64,000 bases of DNA from positions 21,025,261-21,089,260 of the forward strand of contig NC_003074.8 of NCBI RefSeq assembly GCF_000001735.4. The letters are read 5' to 3'. This DNA is from Arabidopsis thaliana. Lineage: Eukaryota > Streptophyta > Magnoliopsida > Brassicales > Brassicaceae. The notes beneath the pieces are model-generated. The model saw nothing but the letters and a program-made list of their open reading frames with translations, searched no databases and had not been told where the DNA came from. The position numbers and the translations under genes were made by a program. Each line of letters opens with the position of its first letter. Position 1 is the first letter of the stretch. Shown here piece after piece: positions 22,635 through 34,733 of this stretch.

Positions 22635-24200
22635 AGGCTTTTGTAGCGGACAAAAAACAACAAGACAGATAGATAAAAACAATTCTGAACCCACAAATCA
22701 GAAACCCTAATGCTCAATTTGATAAATAGCCACACGACGACGAATTCATCAAATCGAGCCTAAATCGGAGGCGAAAGTAACCTTTTTTCTAAGGTAGAGT
22801 GGCGAAACATGCAGAAGAGAGACGAGAAGAAGAGAACCCAGAAATCAAATCGAAGGAAATGGCAGAGAGAAATCACGGCGTTGTAGCAATCAGAAAGAGT
22901 CTTGGGAATTGCATGCAGCATCGAAGGCTATCAAATGCAGATACTAAACATGGAAATCGCAACACAAGGACAATCAAACTCTTGCGAGGTACAGACTTTT
23001 CGAAGAAGAAGAATAAATCAAAAACTTAAGCAAGAGAAAAAGCAACAATCTTTTGGAGCTTAAAAAGGACCAGATCTAAAACATGGCAAGTTTGGGTTTT
23101 TCTTTCTCAAAAGAGAAACGAAACTATGATAAGTGCAGAGACAGATTTACAAAGCAAACCTAAACTCTGTGTCTGTGTGTGTCTGAGTCTCTCTCTCTCT
23201 CTTCGTTTTGTTTTCGCGCAGGAGAGGAAAAAAGAGAAGAGAGAGAAAACCTTTTGATTGAGAAAGTGACACTCGATACTGTGGCAATGCCCCCCTCTCA
23301 AGCCTCCTGTGGAATTTTCAATGCGTTTCTTCTTTTTTTAGTTGCCCAAAAATGGTTTCTCAAACTTTCGATCAAAATAAGAAACAGAGGTTTGTTTAAA
23401 CACTTAATGATTAGTGATTAACTTAAATGAAGGTGGAATCAATAAACACTACATGTGCTCGGAGACCCTTCATTCATTTAGCTTCAATGGGAATTTAGGT
23501 AGATTGATTATCAAACTTTAATCAGAAAAGGTTATACATATACATGTTTATGTTCTTTGGCTCTCAACACTAATCCTCATGCCTATGAGTTTCTCTTTAA
23601 ATGGTAAGTGATTACTATAAATTAATCTGCAATCATGTTAAACCATTTTTAGGCAATAATTTACATGTATTTTTTTGCAATATTGAAATCTCAAACCTTT
23701 AATTATACTTTCTATTATCCAATCTCAGATTGGGTTTTATGAACATTGAATGTGGCTTTGAAGAATATTGCATCTTGGATTCTCTTCATCAATGAAGGAC
23801 CTTTTTCCCTTTTCGAAACTTGACATAACAATTGAGAGATTGTTGACTTGAGATCAAATACACAAAACTCTACTACTTACTTCCCCCAATTCCACTTCAG
23901 CTTCATATTCTGCTTCTCTTCTTCATCATCAATGAACCCTTCTACTATGTATCATCATCATAAATAATATTCAAAGCTGCACTTTTCCAAAAAGAGATTT
24001 CACCATCAAAGCAATCATCACCAAAAAAACTTTATGCATTCACGCCTTTATAAACTCCTCTGAAACATTAAGGGAAATAATATATCACCTCGTACTCTTG
24101 TGACTTTTCTAATAATCCCTGAACCTTGTGCACAAGGACCTGAAGGTACATGCTCTCTAGACCAAAACCAACTTTTATCACTTCAAAGAGGGACTAGGAC
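22635..24200. other. AREB3 5' UTR and promoter; spacer to UBA2a
   Basis: Next to AREB3 lies its transcribed leader, probably with an intron, then a CT/GA microsatellite (about 23180-23245). Further on is AT-rich spacer. No other gene was seen. Confidence 0.45.
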
Positions 24201-24239
24201 CAATAAACAAGAACATATATAGGCAAGAGATTCGCACTG

Positions 24240-24375
24240 AGAGATATACTTTTAACACTTTTGATTACTTACCCTTCAATTGGAAGCACGTTGTATATAG
24301 CCAAAGAAGATACTCAACACTTTGAACTTACCTTTTAGTTGCAAGCATGTTGTGGAGATCCAAAGACTTAACTGC
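24240..24375 (-). repeat. Imperfect tandem duplication carrying two splice donors
   Basis: On the minus strand two units aligning at about 75% begin CTTTGG, contain ACAAC(A/G)TGCTT and end in a consensus donor: AAAAG then GTAAGT (24331) and AAGG then GTAAGT (24272). The unit is about 59 bp. They lie downstream of the UBA2a stop codon, in its probable 3' UTR. Confidence 0.6.
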
Positions 24376-25447
24376 CTGTTGTCGAGAAACTCTATTCGAT
24401 AGCTTCCACTTTTCAAATATTGAGAAATTGCCTCAGAAAGATCATTCTTCAGCTGTGTCGTTGAGAAGCTTGCACCACTTCCCACCAAGTTTGACTGTTC
24501 CAAGTTGGCTGCAACTTAGTAATTTTATGACAAATAAGTTTGGAAACAAAGTTCTAATTTGAAATAGTCATTGTAAAAACTTTTGAAACTTGTCATAGAA
24601 AATCCAAAAACACAAGTGAGAGAGCTCTGCTGCATTTTAAAATTCCAAGTTTTGATCATTTCAGAACCAATTGCATTCAGATTAGTATATGTGTGCTAAA
24701 GAAATTTCATTGACAGTTAGGGGTACATAATCTGGCTGTTCAACCGCAGTCAATTACCTGCAAGAGGAATAATTGAACAAACATAAAATCAGGATAGTAC
24801 ATAAAGCCAGGTTAATCAAGATAACTTGGTACAAAATACACTGCAGGCAGAAAAACACATGAAATCGTAAAACAGAGAAGTCAATAAAAACTATTTAGGA
24901 AAAACTAGAGTTCGATAAGCAAAGACCCACATGGAGCGTAGTTGCGCTTTTTTAGTTTTACAAATGAAAGTCTAAGGGGGATATTCAGAAAACTGAAAAA
25001 ATAGAGACATAAACACTGAAAATAGTAGTACAAAGTTTTTTTTAGGAATTTCATAAAGAGAGTTTGGGAAAAACAAGTAGATGAAAACTAAAACTCCTTA
25101 AAAGGTTTTTTATGAGTTTGGCCTTAGGAGTGACCAAAGAGTAACATTTCATAAAGACTTCATTTAGCATCAGCTCCTTATAAACTTGAGAAGAATCACC
25201 AGGCCAATATTAAAACACTGATTTCTGATATCTGCACAATGAATTTAAGAAAATAAGAGAAGTAACATGCTTTAACAACCGTTGCAAAATCCCCCAAAAC
25301 TCCAATGCAAACAAAAACCATGTGGATATACACAGAAACTTCTTGTCTTCAGACATCAGTAAGTTAATATATACTGAGGAAAGACATTTCAACAATTAAA
25401 CAAGGGAAATTCATTGCTCTACCTGAGTGGATGGATACATGATACAT
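24376..25447 (-). other. Probable intron-containing 3' UTR of UBA2a
   Basis: The stop codon is followed 25 nt later by a donor (CACTCAG then GTAGAG, 25422). A strong acceptor lies at 24759-24758 (CTCTTGCAG). This implies a 3'-UTR intron of about 665 nt and a further exon reaching the twin donors near 24.3 kb. There is no coding continuation. It is deduced from splice signals; I recall that UBA2 genes have alternatively spliced 3' UTRs. Confidence 0.55.
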
Positions 25448-26884
25448 TTAGTGACCCATGTAAGGAGTACCGTATGGCCCGACACCATGTTGCCCTCTAC
25501 TTGTACCGCCTTGACCAGGTTGCGGAGTCTGATAACCGCCTTGCAACCCAGGTTGTGTACCGTACCCAGGCATTGTCCCCGGTGCCATAGCTTGAGTACC
25601 GTAACCAGTTGGCATTCCAACTCCATTCCCTGGGTTTACACCAGCAGCTGTCCCCAAGGAACCCAACAAAGCCTGTCCAATTGCCGGATTAAAAGCCAAA
25701 CCAGCTCCCTGAGATGCCAATAAAGCTGTCAAGGCCTGTCCAATGGCCGGGTTTATCACCTGTGCCGTTGGACCACCCATCCCAGCTGGGTTACCAGCCA
25801 TGAGATGTCCATGACCTCCAGGCGGACCATAACCATTGTTATCATTCCTTTGGTAACGAGGATTGTTATAGGCGTGTGGGTTATGGTGATGCTGCTGCTG
25901 CTTGCCCGGTTTGGGACCATCGATAGCTTTCTGGCAATGCAAGATATGGCCTTCAAAAGTCTTGTGTGGCTCCTCCAAAGCCCTCTTGGCGCTTTCAGAC
26001 GACTTATAAACAAAGAGACAGAAACCTTTAGGTCTCCCAGTATACTTATCAAGACCCAAAGGACCTTCTTCAATTTCTCCAAACTTTGAGAAAAACATCA
26101 GCAACTTCTGTGGATCAAGCTCTGCTCCGACATTACTAACATAAATCTTTTTCTGAGTATGCTCCGAGTTCGAATGCTGAGCAGGCGCTGAAACAGCTGC
26201 AGCAGCGATAGGAGCTCCACCAAAGACAGGTCCTTTAGAAGCCAATTGGCATGCCGTCATACGACTACCAATCTTCTTCTGAGGCTGCTTGAGTGCGTTG
26301 CGAGCACCTGAACGAGACTTGTACAGAATAAAGCCATAACCTTTAGATTTCCCTGAGATCTTATCAAACACAGCCTTGCAATCTTCGATCTCTCCGTACT
26401 GCTTAAAAGCTTCAATAAGCGTCTCTGTTTTCGTATCCCAACCAAGACCGTGCACAAAGATCTTCCGATGAACAGGGTCCTCATCAGCTACTTCCCTAAT
26501 TCGATTGGCTACATCAACATGCTTCTCCGCTGCTTCCTTAAGAAGACTCAAAACTTGCTCCTTTGAAAATGGTTCCAACAGATCCTGAATTGGTTCATCG
26601 TCATCATCTTCTTGATTGCCAGATCCAGACGTCGCCGCCGCCTCTATACGATTCCCATCCGTCTGATCCTCATTCTCATCACCATCATCTTCATCGTCAT
26701 CATCTTCTACTTCTTCTTCTTGCTCTTCCTCTACTTCCTCGTATTCAACTTCTTCAACGTCTCCTTGATTATCCTGATTTTTAATTACAAGCTGCTGCTC
26801 CTCCTCCGGCGTCTGCTTCAGCTTCTGCGACGGTTCTTCAGCTTCGTTAGATTCTTCTCCTTCGAGCTTTCTCTTCTTTGTCAT
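25448..26884 (-). CDS. UBA2A: UBA2a, nuclear RNA-binding protein with two RRMs
   Basis: One uninterrupted frame of 478 residues from ATG at 26884, the length I recall for UBA2a (At3g56860). The N-terminal 100 residues are very acidic (EVEYEEVEEEQEEEVEDDDD). RRM1 is at about 140-217, with RNP2 KIFVHGLG and RNP1 KGYGFILY. RRM2 is at about 245-322, with RNP2 KIYVSNVG and RNP1 KGFCLFVY. The C-terminus is Gly/Pro/Gln-rich and low-complexity, with two related NPAIGQAL repeats. UBA2 proteins bind U-rich RNA 3' UTRs, interact with UBP1, and act in wounding, senescence and ABA-related mRNA control in the nucleus. The unusually long, probably spliced 3' UTR could serve self-regulation, which is inference. 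It is divergent from the gene starting at 27.8 kb. Confidence 0.95.
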   Translation of the reverse strand: MTKKRKLEGEESNEAEEPSQKLKQTPEEEQQLVIKNQDNQGDVEEVEYEEVEEEQEEEVEDDDDEDDGDENEDQTDGNRIEAAATSGSGNQEDDDDEPIQDLLEPFSKEQVLSLLKEAAEKHVDVANRIREVADEDPVHRKIFVHGLGWDTKTETLIEAFKQYGEIEDCKAVFDKISGKSKGYGFILYKSRSGARNALKQPQKKIGSRMTACQLASKGPVFGGAPIAAAAVSAPAQHSNSEHTQKKIYVSNVGAELDPQKLLMFFSKFGEIEEGPLGLDKYTGRPKGFCLFVYKSSESAKRALEEPHKTFEGHILHCQKAIDGPKPGKQQQHHHNPHAYNNPRYQRNDNNGYGPPGGHGHLMAGNPAGMGGPTAQVINPAIGQALTALLASQGAGLAFNPAIGQALLGSLGTAAGVNPGNGVGMPTGYGTQAMAPGTMPGYGTQPGLQGGYQTPQPGQGGTSRGQHGVGPYGTPYMGH

Positions 26885-27816
26885 TTTCGAATTCTAATGG
26901 AGATTTTAGGGTTTCGAATGTTTTCTTTGGTTTCTTCTCCAAAAAGCTGATTTTCCCCTCCTTATCTATAATGCGCCGCTATGTGGGTGGTATATCATCA
27001 ACCTCAAGTCTTTGCTAAGTGGATTTTTACACATTTACCCCTAACCATTTTATATATATAAGCCCATTAATGATTATTGGGCTTTAAGTTTAAAGACCCA
27101 TTTACGAAAAGATGCTTAAGTAAGAAAAAAAGAATAACGTCAAAGTTCCCGCCATGTGTTTCCCGCGAGACTTGACGGCTCATAAGATTAGTCAGAACTC
27201 AGAAGACAAGACAACCAAAGAAAAGGTTTCGCCTCCCTTCTTACAAAGAGCTGCAATTTTCAGTCTCTTGGTCTTCTTCTTCGTCTTGTTTTCAAATTAA
27301 TGTCTCTCTGTCTCTTTAGTGAACCCTAGATCCAGAAATTAGAGTTTGGAGCCCAGGATTCGGCATTCATTTCCCTTCTCTATCCAATTAAGCGTTGATT
27401 AAGACTTAAGGTAAATTCAATGTCCTAGATTCAATTTCTCTTTGATTCATTCATCTACTTTACCCAGATCTGCTCTTTACCATTCTCGAATCGATACAGC
27501 TACAAAAAAAATTGATGTAGCGAAATTAGGGTTTTCGCCGCCCATTGTGAATTTCATTTTTTAATTTGCATGTCCTTTTTCGTGGTCAGATTTGTGCAAT
27601 TGATTTTCTAAGAAAAGAGTTTTGGTTTCAAATTGTGTTTAGTAGCTAATTGATGTTCGTTTCTCTGATTGGCTTAATGAAATTTAGGATTCTGGTTTAT
27701 TGTTGTTAGCACTTAGCAGTATCCTTACCGGTAATTCCTTTGTTTGTTTCAATCCAGGAGCGCGGGGATTATACGAGCTTAATCAGTTGTTAGCAAGTAA
27801 TTATCTGATAGTTACA
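26885..27816. other. Divergent promoter of UBA2a and leader of the next gene
   Basis: It contains a short shared promoter around 26.95-27.2 kb. It also holds the 5' UTR of the rightward gene, with a probable leader intron from GTAAATTC (about 27411) to CAATCCAG (about 27758). Confidence 0.5.
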
Positions 27817-30258
27817 ATGGTGGAGTTAAGAAGTAGCACACACTTGAACTCTCATGTACATTATATCCGAACCATTAAAGACGGATCTATCAAAATAGTG
27901 ATGAATATGGATGGCAGAAGAAAACCAAAGCTCAAATTTAGACAGTTGGTGGATATATACAATCTTGAAGACAGTCAAGGTGTTGAGTCAATTCCAAGAG
28001 TAGTCAGGGATTTGGACAATGGTTCTGATTTTACACAAGGTTCTGAGTCTGAAGATTTTAGCATGACAACATTGGAGATGATTCAGAAACAATGCAAAGA
28101 AAGGAAAAGGAAACTTAGAAACTGCAGAGATACTACTACTGAGACATTCTCGAACGTTGAAGTTAAAAAAGAGTATGTGACCCAAGATGAAGGATGTGAT
28201 ATTGAGGAGCCTCTTAGCAGTTGGGATACGAAATTCTCCAAGAGAAGGAAGAAGAAGCAGGAGCGTAAAAAAGCAAAGTGTGGTACTTCTACTTCCTCTC
28301 CTCCATCTGTGGAAAAGGTTGATTTGCCGTTGGTGCTCTTTCATGTCAAGCCTGAAGTTTGGGATGATAGCTATTCAGTTTCTGAAGCCATGGATTGTAG
28401 TGAAAAGTCAGAATCTCCTATAAATACAGTGTTGGTGGAAGAAATAATGCTTGATTCGTCCAGTGACATGAGGCTGGTTCCATACTGCAGTGCAGAGCCA
28501 AATTTTCCCGGAGTGGTAGCCATTGAGGAAGCTTTTGAAGATGCATCAGAAGAGTTTAGCGATGCTGATTTTCAGAATAAGCAAATTGTTTTGTACTCTA
28601 GTGTGTCTAGAGAGGAGATGGAATTGGATGTTAATCCACAACATTCAGAATATGAGAACATTGGTTGTGTAAAGAACTTCATTTCTGCTTACACAAGCTC
28701 TGGGTGCGAAGAAGAAGATAAAGAGGATGAGGAAAGCAATGATATAAAGGCTAACTTAGATATGAGTGTAACTGGTTTGGAGATTGTGAAGATAGAAGCT
28801 CCAGAAATACTTGCTATTGATTACCCCGGTTGTTTGTCCATCATCAATTTTTGTGCAGAAGATTCCGAGATTGTGTGGGAAACTGAAGACATTACTAAGG
28901 ATAATTTTCCTGAAGCAACTGATATTCTCCAGCTGACCAACTGTTGTAATTCACTGGATAATCTGCAACCAGTTCCTGAAGACAGCACAAGTTCAAAAGA
29001 AGAAGATCATTTGACAGAAAGATTACAACAATCTTTATACTCCAAACATGAAGATGAAGCAGGAGACCACAAACTATCACAACTGTATAAGGAACCTGAT
29101 GAGGTTCAAAAAGTTGCAGAGACTGACAGTATCCAGCAACAACAACCACACCACCAACCAGAAAATCTACTCTCTGGGAGAAAGGTTTGTCCTCTGTATA
29201 ATTTTTTCTAACCGCATTCTATTCTTAATTCAGTTTCCTTAGTAGATACATTTTGGTTTTCAGGCTTTATCTCCCACCTCTCAAGAAAAACTTCGCAAGG
29301 CAATGGAGCACCCTGATTCACCTGAGAAAAGGAGTAAAAGTAAGTCAATGAAAAAAGAAAACTGAAGTCTTATTTATATGCTTTGCACTGTAAAACTTTT
29401 AGATGCTCATCCATGTTACAAACTGTAATCCAGAATCAAGAGGGAAACTCTACTTCAGTAGCCAAAACTCACATAGGATCCTTAAGGCTCAAGGGCTGGA
29501 TAACATTGACCGAGTGGAAATCATTCCAAGCTCAAAGCAAGCCATTCAAAAAGCAACTAATAATACGCGGCAAATGAAGTATCAAAGAGCGACACACAAG
29601 TTTCCACGTCGAAATACTCAAGCAGCAAAAGCACAGCCTTTTAGCACTGGAGGCACTTCTATACAAGGATGCTCACAGAAAGCTATTGCCTTCTCGCAAG
29701 GGCAAATGCGTGATTTCCAAAATGTTGCAGCTAGGCTCACAAAAGAGCTGAAATCGATGAGACAAATCACAAAGAGATGTCTGCAAGCTGAAAGCAACAC
29801 CTCCAACATGTCTGACTGTAACTTAGATGAGGTACTTTTGTCTATTATCAGCAATTGAAATTTGGTTTGTCAATTTCTAAATGTTGGCTTTCTTTCTCTT
29901 TTCAGGTGAAAACTGTGATTGGAAATGCAGAAAAAACTGAAGAGAGTTGCAAGAAATGGCTTTCGATCATTGAACGTGACTGTAATCGGTTTTGCAAACT
30001 CATGGTATGTTTAACACTCTTAACATTCACAAACACGACTAAGAGATATTTGTCTTCCTTCAATCTCCAACTCTTCTTCATTCCCTTCCTTTACAGAGTA
30101 TGGTCAGAGAAGATTCTCCAGCTACTGAGAACATTGTTCATAAGAAAAAGAAGATTAGATTTGCAGATGATGCAGGAGGAGATCTATGCCATGTCAAGGT
30201 TTTTGAGATTGATTTGGAATCTGAATCATACGTCATAACCAAAGACTGTAAAATTTAG
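27817..30258 (+). CDS. Unknown acidic plant protein, 700 residues, C-terminal KIRF motif
   Basis: Five coding exons, 27817-29184, 29264-29339, 29434-29831, 29906-30004 and 30097-30258, close in phase to 700 residues. The start is the first ATG after a likely leader-intron acceptor (MVELRSSTHL). Residues 1-50 (HYIRTIKDGSIKIVMNM) look structured. The middle is long, acidic and probably disordered, with a basic patch KFSKRRKKKQERKKAK that may serve nuclear import. Exons 4 and 5 (MRDFQNVAARLTKELKSMRQ and ESCKKWLSIIERDCNRFCKL) look helical. The last exon has KKKKIRFADDAGGDLCHVKV. There Ile667 and Phe669 fit a PP1 docking (RVxF) motif. No catalytic domain is visible. Matches At3g56870, hypothetical as far as I recall. 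The short exon of 76 nt depends on the acceptor at 29433. Confidence 0.8.
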
Positions 30259-33200
30259 TGTAATGTAAAACTCTTCACACCATTTGTACATTCATGTCTT
30301 GAGATTTCATGAGATATAACGATCTTTTTCTAGATTCAATCCCAACCTTGAGACAAAACCAAGAAGCTGATTCAGTTTCTGTAATAGAGTCCTAATCCTG
30401 ATTGGGCCGAGTTTTAATTAGGCCCAGATATTTGAAATATGCTCGAATCAAGTGGTCTTATTGTATACTATCCAGACGGCCTATAAGGACTAAGGAGACA
30501 TAAAACTTGTAAATAATTTCAGTTTCTGCAAAGAAAATACGAAGAATGGAATCTTTTTGAGGAAGGAAAAAGACTAAAAGAGTGGAGAGGGAAGCTTGGG
30601 CGACAAGAGTGGGCAGAGTATTGGGAATGACGAAGAAACATTTAGGCGCTATGCATAATACACGACCGCTTCTTCAAGTCAACAACATTCTCACGTGCCA
30701 TCTCCCTTTTCTTTTTTACTTTTACTTTTTACTTCTTTTTTATCACTTGTATTAATAATAAGAATCATAAAAAACAAAAATGACGCGGTATCGTCATGAT
30801 ACTGTCATGATTACATGGTTTAAAAAGATGACGTTATCGCTGGCGTCTCTTGACTTTGTTCCTCCCACTAGATTCTTTTTTTTTTTTTGTCAGGATCCAA
30901 AATTTTTAAATTAGATCATCCTGCATTTTTCTTATGACAATCAGAAAGACTTTCCTCCTTTAATTTGATCTTTGTAAAGCTAAATATTTTGTAGGTTTAT
31001 CCAATACACTAATTAGTTTGACTAGAACATCTGGAATAGCTTAAAGCTTAATAAAAAAAAAAAAAACAAAAAAAGAGTTTCAAAGTTCGTGGACGCATTA
31101 GCAATACACTAATTTTGGACCTCTTGAACCAACGTAAATCGTCTCATTCATCGATCTGCTGTATGGAATATATAGAATATAGTGCTTAATGGAATTTTTT
31201 CAAATATATAAAATTTTAGTTAAATATTCAACCGCTGATATTGATGTGTTTCGCAGCTTTTCATAATTGCTAATTGTCAATGATCGGGACTTTACAAGTG
31301 TTGTACAACTAATATGAAGACTAGCCAAATTAAGTATTATGTGCTGACTCGTTATTCTTTTAAGTTTTACAATTATCTTCTTCGTTCTTTTTTTTTTTTT
31401 GATAAAATCAATAAAAATACAGTTCTATAATAACTATTCTTTTCAACTGTTAATAAAAATTTAATTTTCCTTTTTGTAACGGTTATTCGTTTCAAGTGTT
31501 AATATGTACTAACATATTTGAAAAAGAAAGAAGAAAATGAGTGGAATTAATATTTACGGTTTTGTGGTTGTTATCAAACTATTAATTGGTTTTTTTTTTG
31601 GTATATAAAGGATCGTAAAGTAGTAAACCTTAATCAAGCATGTTGAAGGAACAATGCCGACGTCATCCAAATTTCGATGTCTCCAATAATTGACCACTAA
31701 AATCAAACGACTAATGAAGAGAGTTATGTAAAAGATTGGTCATGTTTTTTATGGGTCCATCTTCTTCGCTTTAGTCTTTATTATATTATCGTAAAACAAT
31801 AACTCTTTATGAATTTAATTTCTAACCAGTATACTAATATATACACACATATGTATCTTATATTCTTAATCAACCAATCCAATCAATATAGCTTTCTTCA
31901 CGCAATCAGCTTCTTCCCATATATTGTCACGAAAATATTATTTATACATATTACATTTACACCGTCGTAGATATATTAATCTTTGTGGGCGTAATAATCA
32001 CGGCTCTCGTAATAAGGAGGACTCTTCTTATCAACAATCCAATAATTTTATGGAAATTATTGATAACAATTTAGTTAACTACAAGTAGTACTGTTTCAAC
32101 ATATACTATATGTGTACTTGCATAAAAAGATAACTTACATAGCTCGCACTCATTTCGATTGAGATATTCACGAAGATGTCAAATTCATCAATTTATTTAT
32201 GTGTACTTGCATAAGGAACGAAAATAAATAGATGTCAAATTCATTAATTTAAAGATAAGAAAAATATATTAAAGTACTACTAGGTTTTGGAATTTTCAAT
32301 TAACATAACTATTTACGCGTAGTATATGTGAATTTTGGTGATGTTTTTTTTAACTGAATTGGTATAGATGTCTGTAAACAAATTATTTAGTAAGTACTAT
32401 ATTATTTTATTTTTGACATGGGAAGACCAAGATTCTGCGCTTGATAACACTGGGAACTTGCATTGAAAGAAGCAGGAGACAAGTTAAAAGAGACAATATC
32501 GAAAATCACGACAAATGCTTTTTCTAATTGACATAAATAAACAATATGAATTGTGATAAAGTATATGTTTTTATATTTATGCTAAAAACCATTGTAGATT
32601 TTTAAATGATAACAACAAGCTGATAAATTAATTATATATCAGTTAGTGGCTTATATTTTAGTGAACTCGACAGTTTGACTGAGAGATAATAAGAGGTTAG
32701 CTAGATTCAATCCGATTTATTTCGTTAGAAGACTAGACCTACATCTAAAATGTGCAATCACACACACACACATAAAGTAAGTATAATTAGAAAGAAAAAA
32801 AAAAAAGTACAGACTAATAGATGGGTTATTATAAAGATTTGAACAAAAAACAAAGAAATGTGCAAATGAATTAGATTTTGATATTTAGAAAAAGGAAAAA
32901 AAAAAAAAAAAAGAAGAATGGGCCGGAGGGGACAGTGTAAGGTAAGTGAGGAGGAAGAGACGTCGGGATACGTGAAAACGCGTTTTTATTTCTTACAAAT
33001 AAAAAAAAGGTTTATGACGAACGTGGCAGATAATCATTTTAGATCGTTCATGCATGGATCATGCAAAAGCCTAAAAAGTGACTAAAAAAACTCACTTTCG
33101 ATTCCCACGTTACAGCTTCATTTGATACTAATATAAGTGTGTCGCTTCTTTACACTTTTTAGTTTTCGAATTTCAGTTACATTAGTAATTAAGCTGAGAA

Positions 33201-33780
33201 AAAGTTTAGCTGTCCAATTTAGGTGTGTATAAGAATCTTAAAAGTGATTTTTTTGATTACTAAATGTATTTGGGATCAAAGTTTATAAACTTTCACATGC
33301 ATGGTATAACATTGGATGATATCATTTAATTTTATAAATCAAAGCCCAAGAAAAAGATAAAGAATATTATATGGTTGAAATGAAACCATTAATGTCTGAT
33401 CCAAAAACATAATCCGGTTCAAATATTTAGACTAGTGTAAATAAACTATCTATTTGATAAATTACACATCAACATGAAAGCCACTCATTGCTATGTTTTA
33501 AGTTTGTTTCCTTCAAAACTATCACAACTCCATGCACCTAGTTGTTAAAGAAAATAAATAGGAAACCAAAATTTTTGTGTTTGTGTTTTTTTGTTTGTAT
33601 GTTGGTATAGATAATTTTGACATTAATTTGTCCCACTAGAATATAAAAGGAAACCAAAATTTAATACGATATGAAGCCCTCTCAAACTTGCGATAAATTT
33701 GAAGCTTTACAAAATCAACACAAAAACGGAATCACTTAAAATAGTACTACTGTGATTAATAGTATTTGTTGACCCAACAA

Positions 33781-33830
33781 AATAATATCTAACATTCATA
33801 TCCATAATAATATCTAAAATTCATATCCAT
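33781..33830. repeat. Tandem duplication, 25-bp unit, followed by AT repeat
   Basis: Two near-identical units of AATAATATCTAA(C/A)ATTCATATCC lie side by side and run into an (AT)n tract ending near 33841. Confidence 0.7.
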
Positions 33831-34549
33831 ATATATATATAGAGCTATACATATTCTCCTAGTATTGGTCACCATGGCCTACTTGCATTTATGCAACCTA
33901 ACGTTTCCCTTTCGATCGTTGTGTTGATTTGTTTCAAGTTTGAACATAAACCGATAAACAGTTTCGACGGGCAAATAATACAGTCTTTGTGCCATATATA
34001 AGAAAGAAGCTTAAGGACACTAGTGAGATTAGTGTGTTGTAGTGGGTATTTAAATAGTGAAGTTACAGAATGTTAATAAAGTATAGACTAGAAACCAAAC
34101 TATTGAAACCATTTTCTCCAATCATATTACATATACAAATTCAAAATTTTAAATATCAAATTTGAATTGGAATGTTGAAAATAGCCTGGCTACATTTGGA
34201 CTGTGTCGAACACTCTACATGTAGAAGTGAGCAATGCTATATACAATATTGTTTCTTTGTTCAACTCTATTTTCCACTAATTTTCTTTTAAAAAGATTAA
34301 CAATTAAGTACTTAAATGTGTCAAATCAGCTATATAACCTTGAGATATTTAGGAGCAAAAATAATTTATATTTTTACAAGACCAATTCTCAATCCATCTT
34401 TTTTTTATAATAAAAATGTTCAAAGAAGAGATTAGCGACGACATAATCCATAAATTAATACAGAGATTAGATAGAGAGTCAAGAAAAATGGGTTTAATAA
34501 ATAAGACGAAAAAAACAGAGCTGAGTCAGAGTTCCGTACAATTCTGCTG

Positions 34550-34586
34550 ACGCGTGTCTTCTCCTTTCTCTCTCTTCTCCACGCGG
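34550..34586. promoter_or_regulatory. Two CAMTA-type CGCG motifs upstream of the VQ gene
   Basis: ACGCGT at 34550-34555 and ACGCGG at 34581-34586 both fit vCGCGb. They lie about 200-230 bp before the VQ start codon and just upstream of a TATTTATATT box (about 34621) and CT microsatellites. Confidence 0.35.
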
Positions 34587-34721
34587 TTTCTCATTCTCTC
34601 TCTCTCTCTCTTCGCCGTCCTATTTATATTATCTCTCCTCAGCTTTCATTTCTCCAATTCATTCATTATCACATTCCTTTACTCACTCTCTCTCTCTCTC
34701 TAAAAACAGAGCTCAACAATA

Positions 34722-34733
34722 ATGATCCACTAA
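34722..34733 (+). promoter_or_regulatory. Minimal upstream ORF in the VQ gene leader
   Basis: ATG ATC CAC TAA forms a three-codon upstream frame about 50 nt before the main ATG. It sits inside the likely 5' UTR and could dampen translation. Confidence 0.4.

Noticed and set aside
22799-23029. 76-codon plus-strand frame upstream of AREB3
   Set aside because: It overlaps the AREB3 leader on the opposite strand and is a low-complexity Glu/Lys/Arg frame.
24276-24503. 75-codon frame downstream of UBA2a
   Set aside because: It has no ATG, crosses two strong splice donors, and shows no recognisable domain, so it is treated as 3' UTR.
27988-28344. 118-codon antisense frame in the unknown 700-residue gene
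   Set aside because: Low-complexity shadow of the acidic coding sequence on the other strand.
29403-29433. Acceptor at 29402 (CTTTTAG) for exon 3 of the coding part of the unknown gene
   Set aside because: It puts the reading into an early stop. The acceptor at 29433 keeps the conserved frame, so it was preferred.
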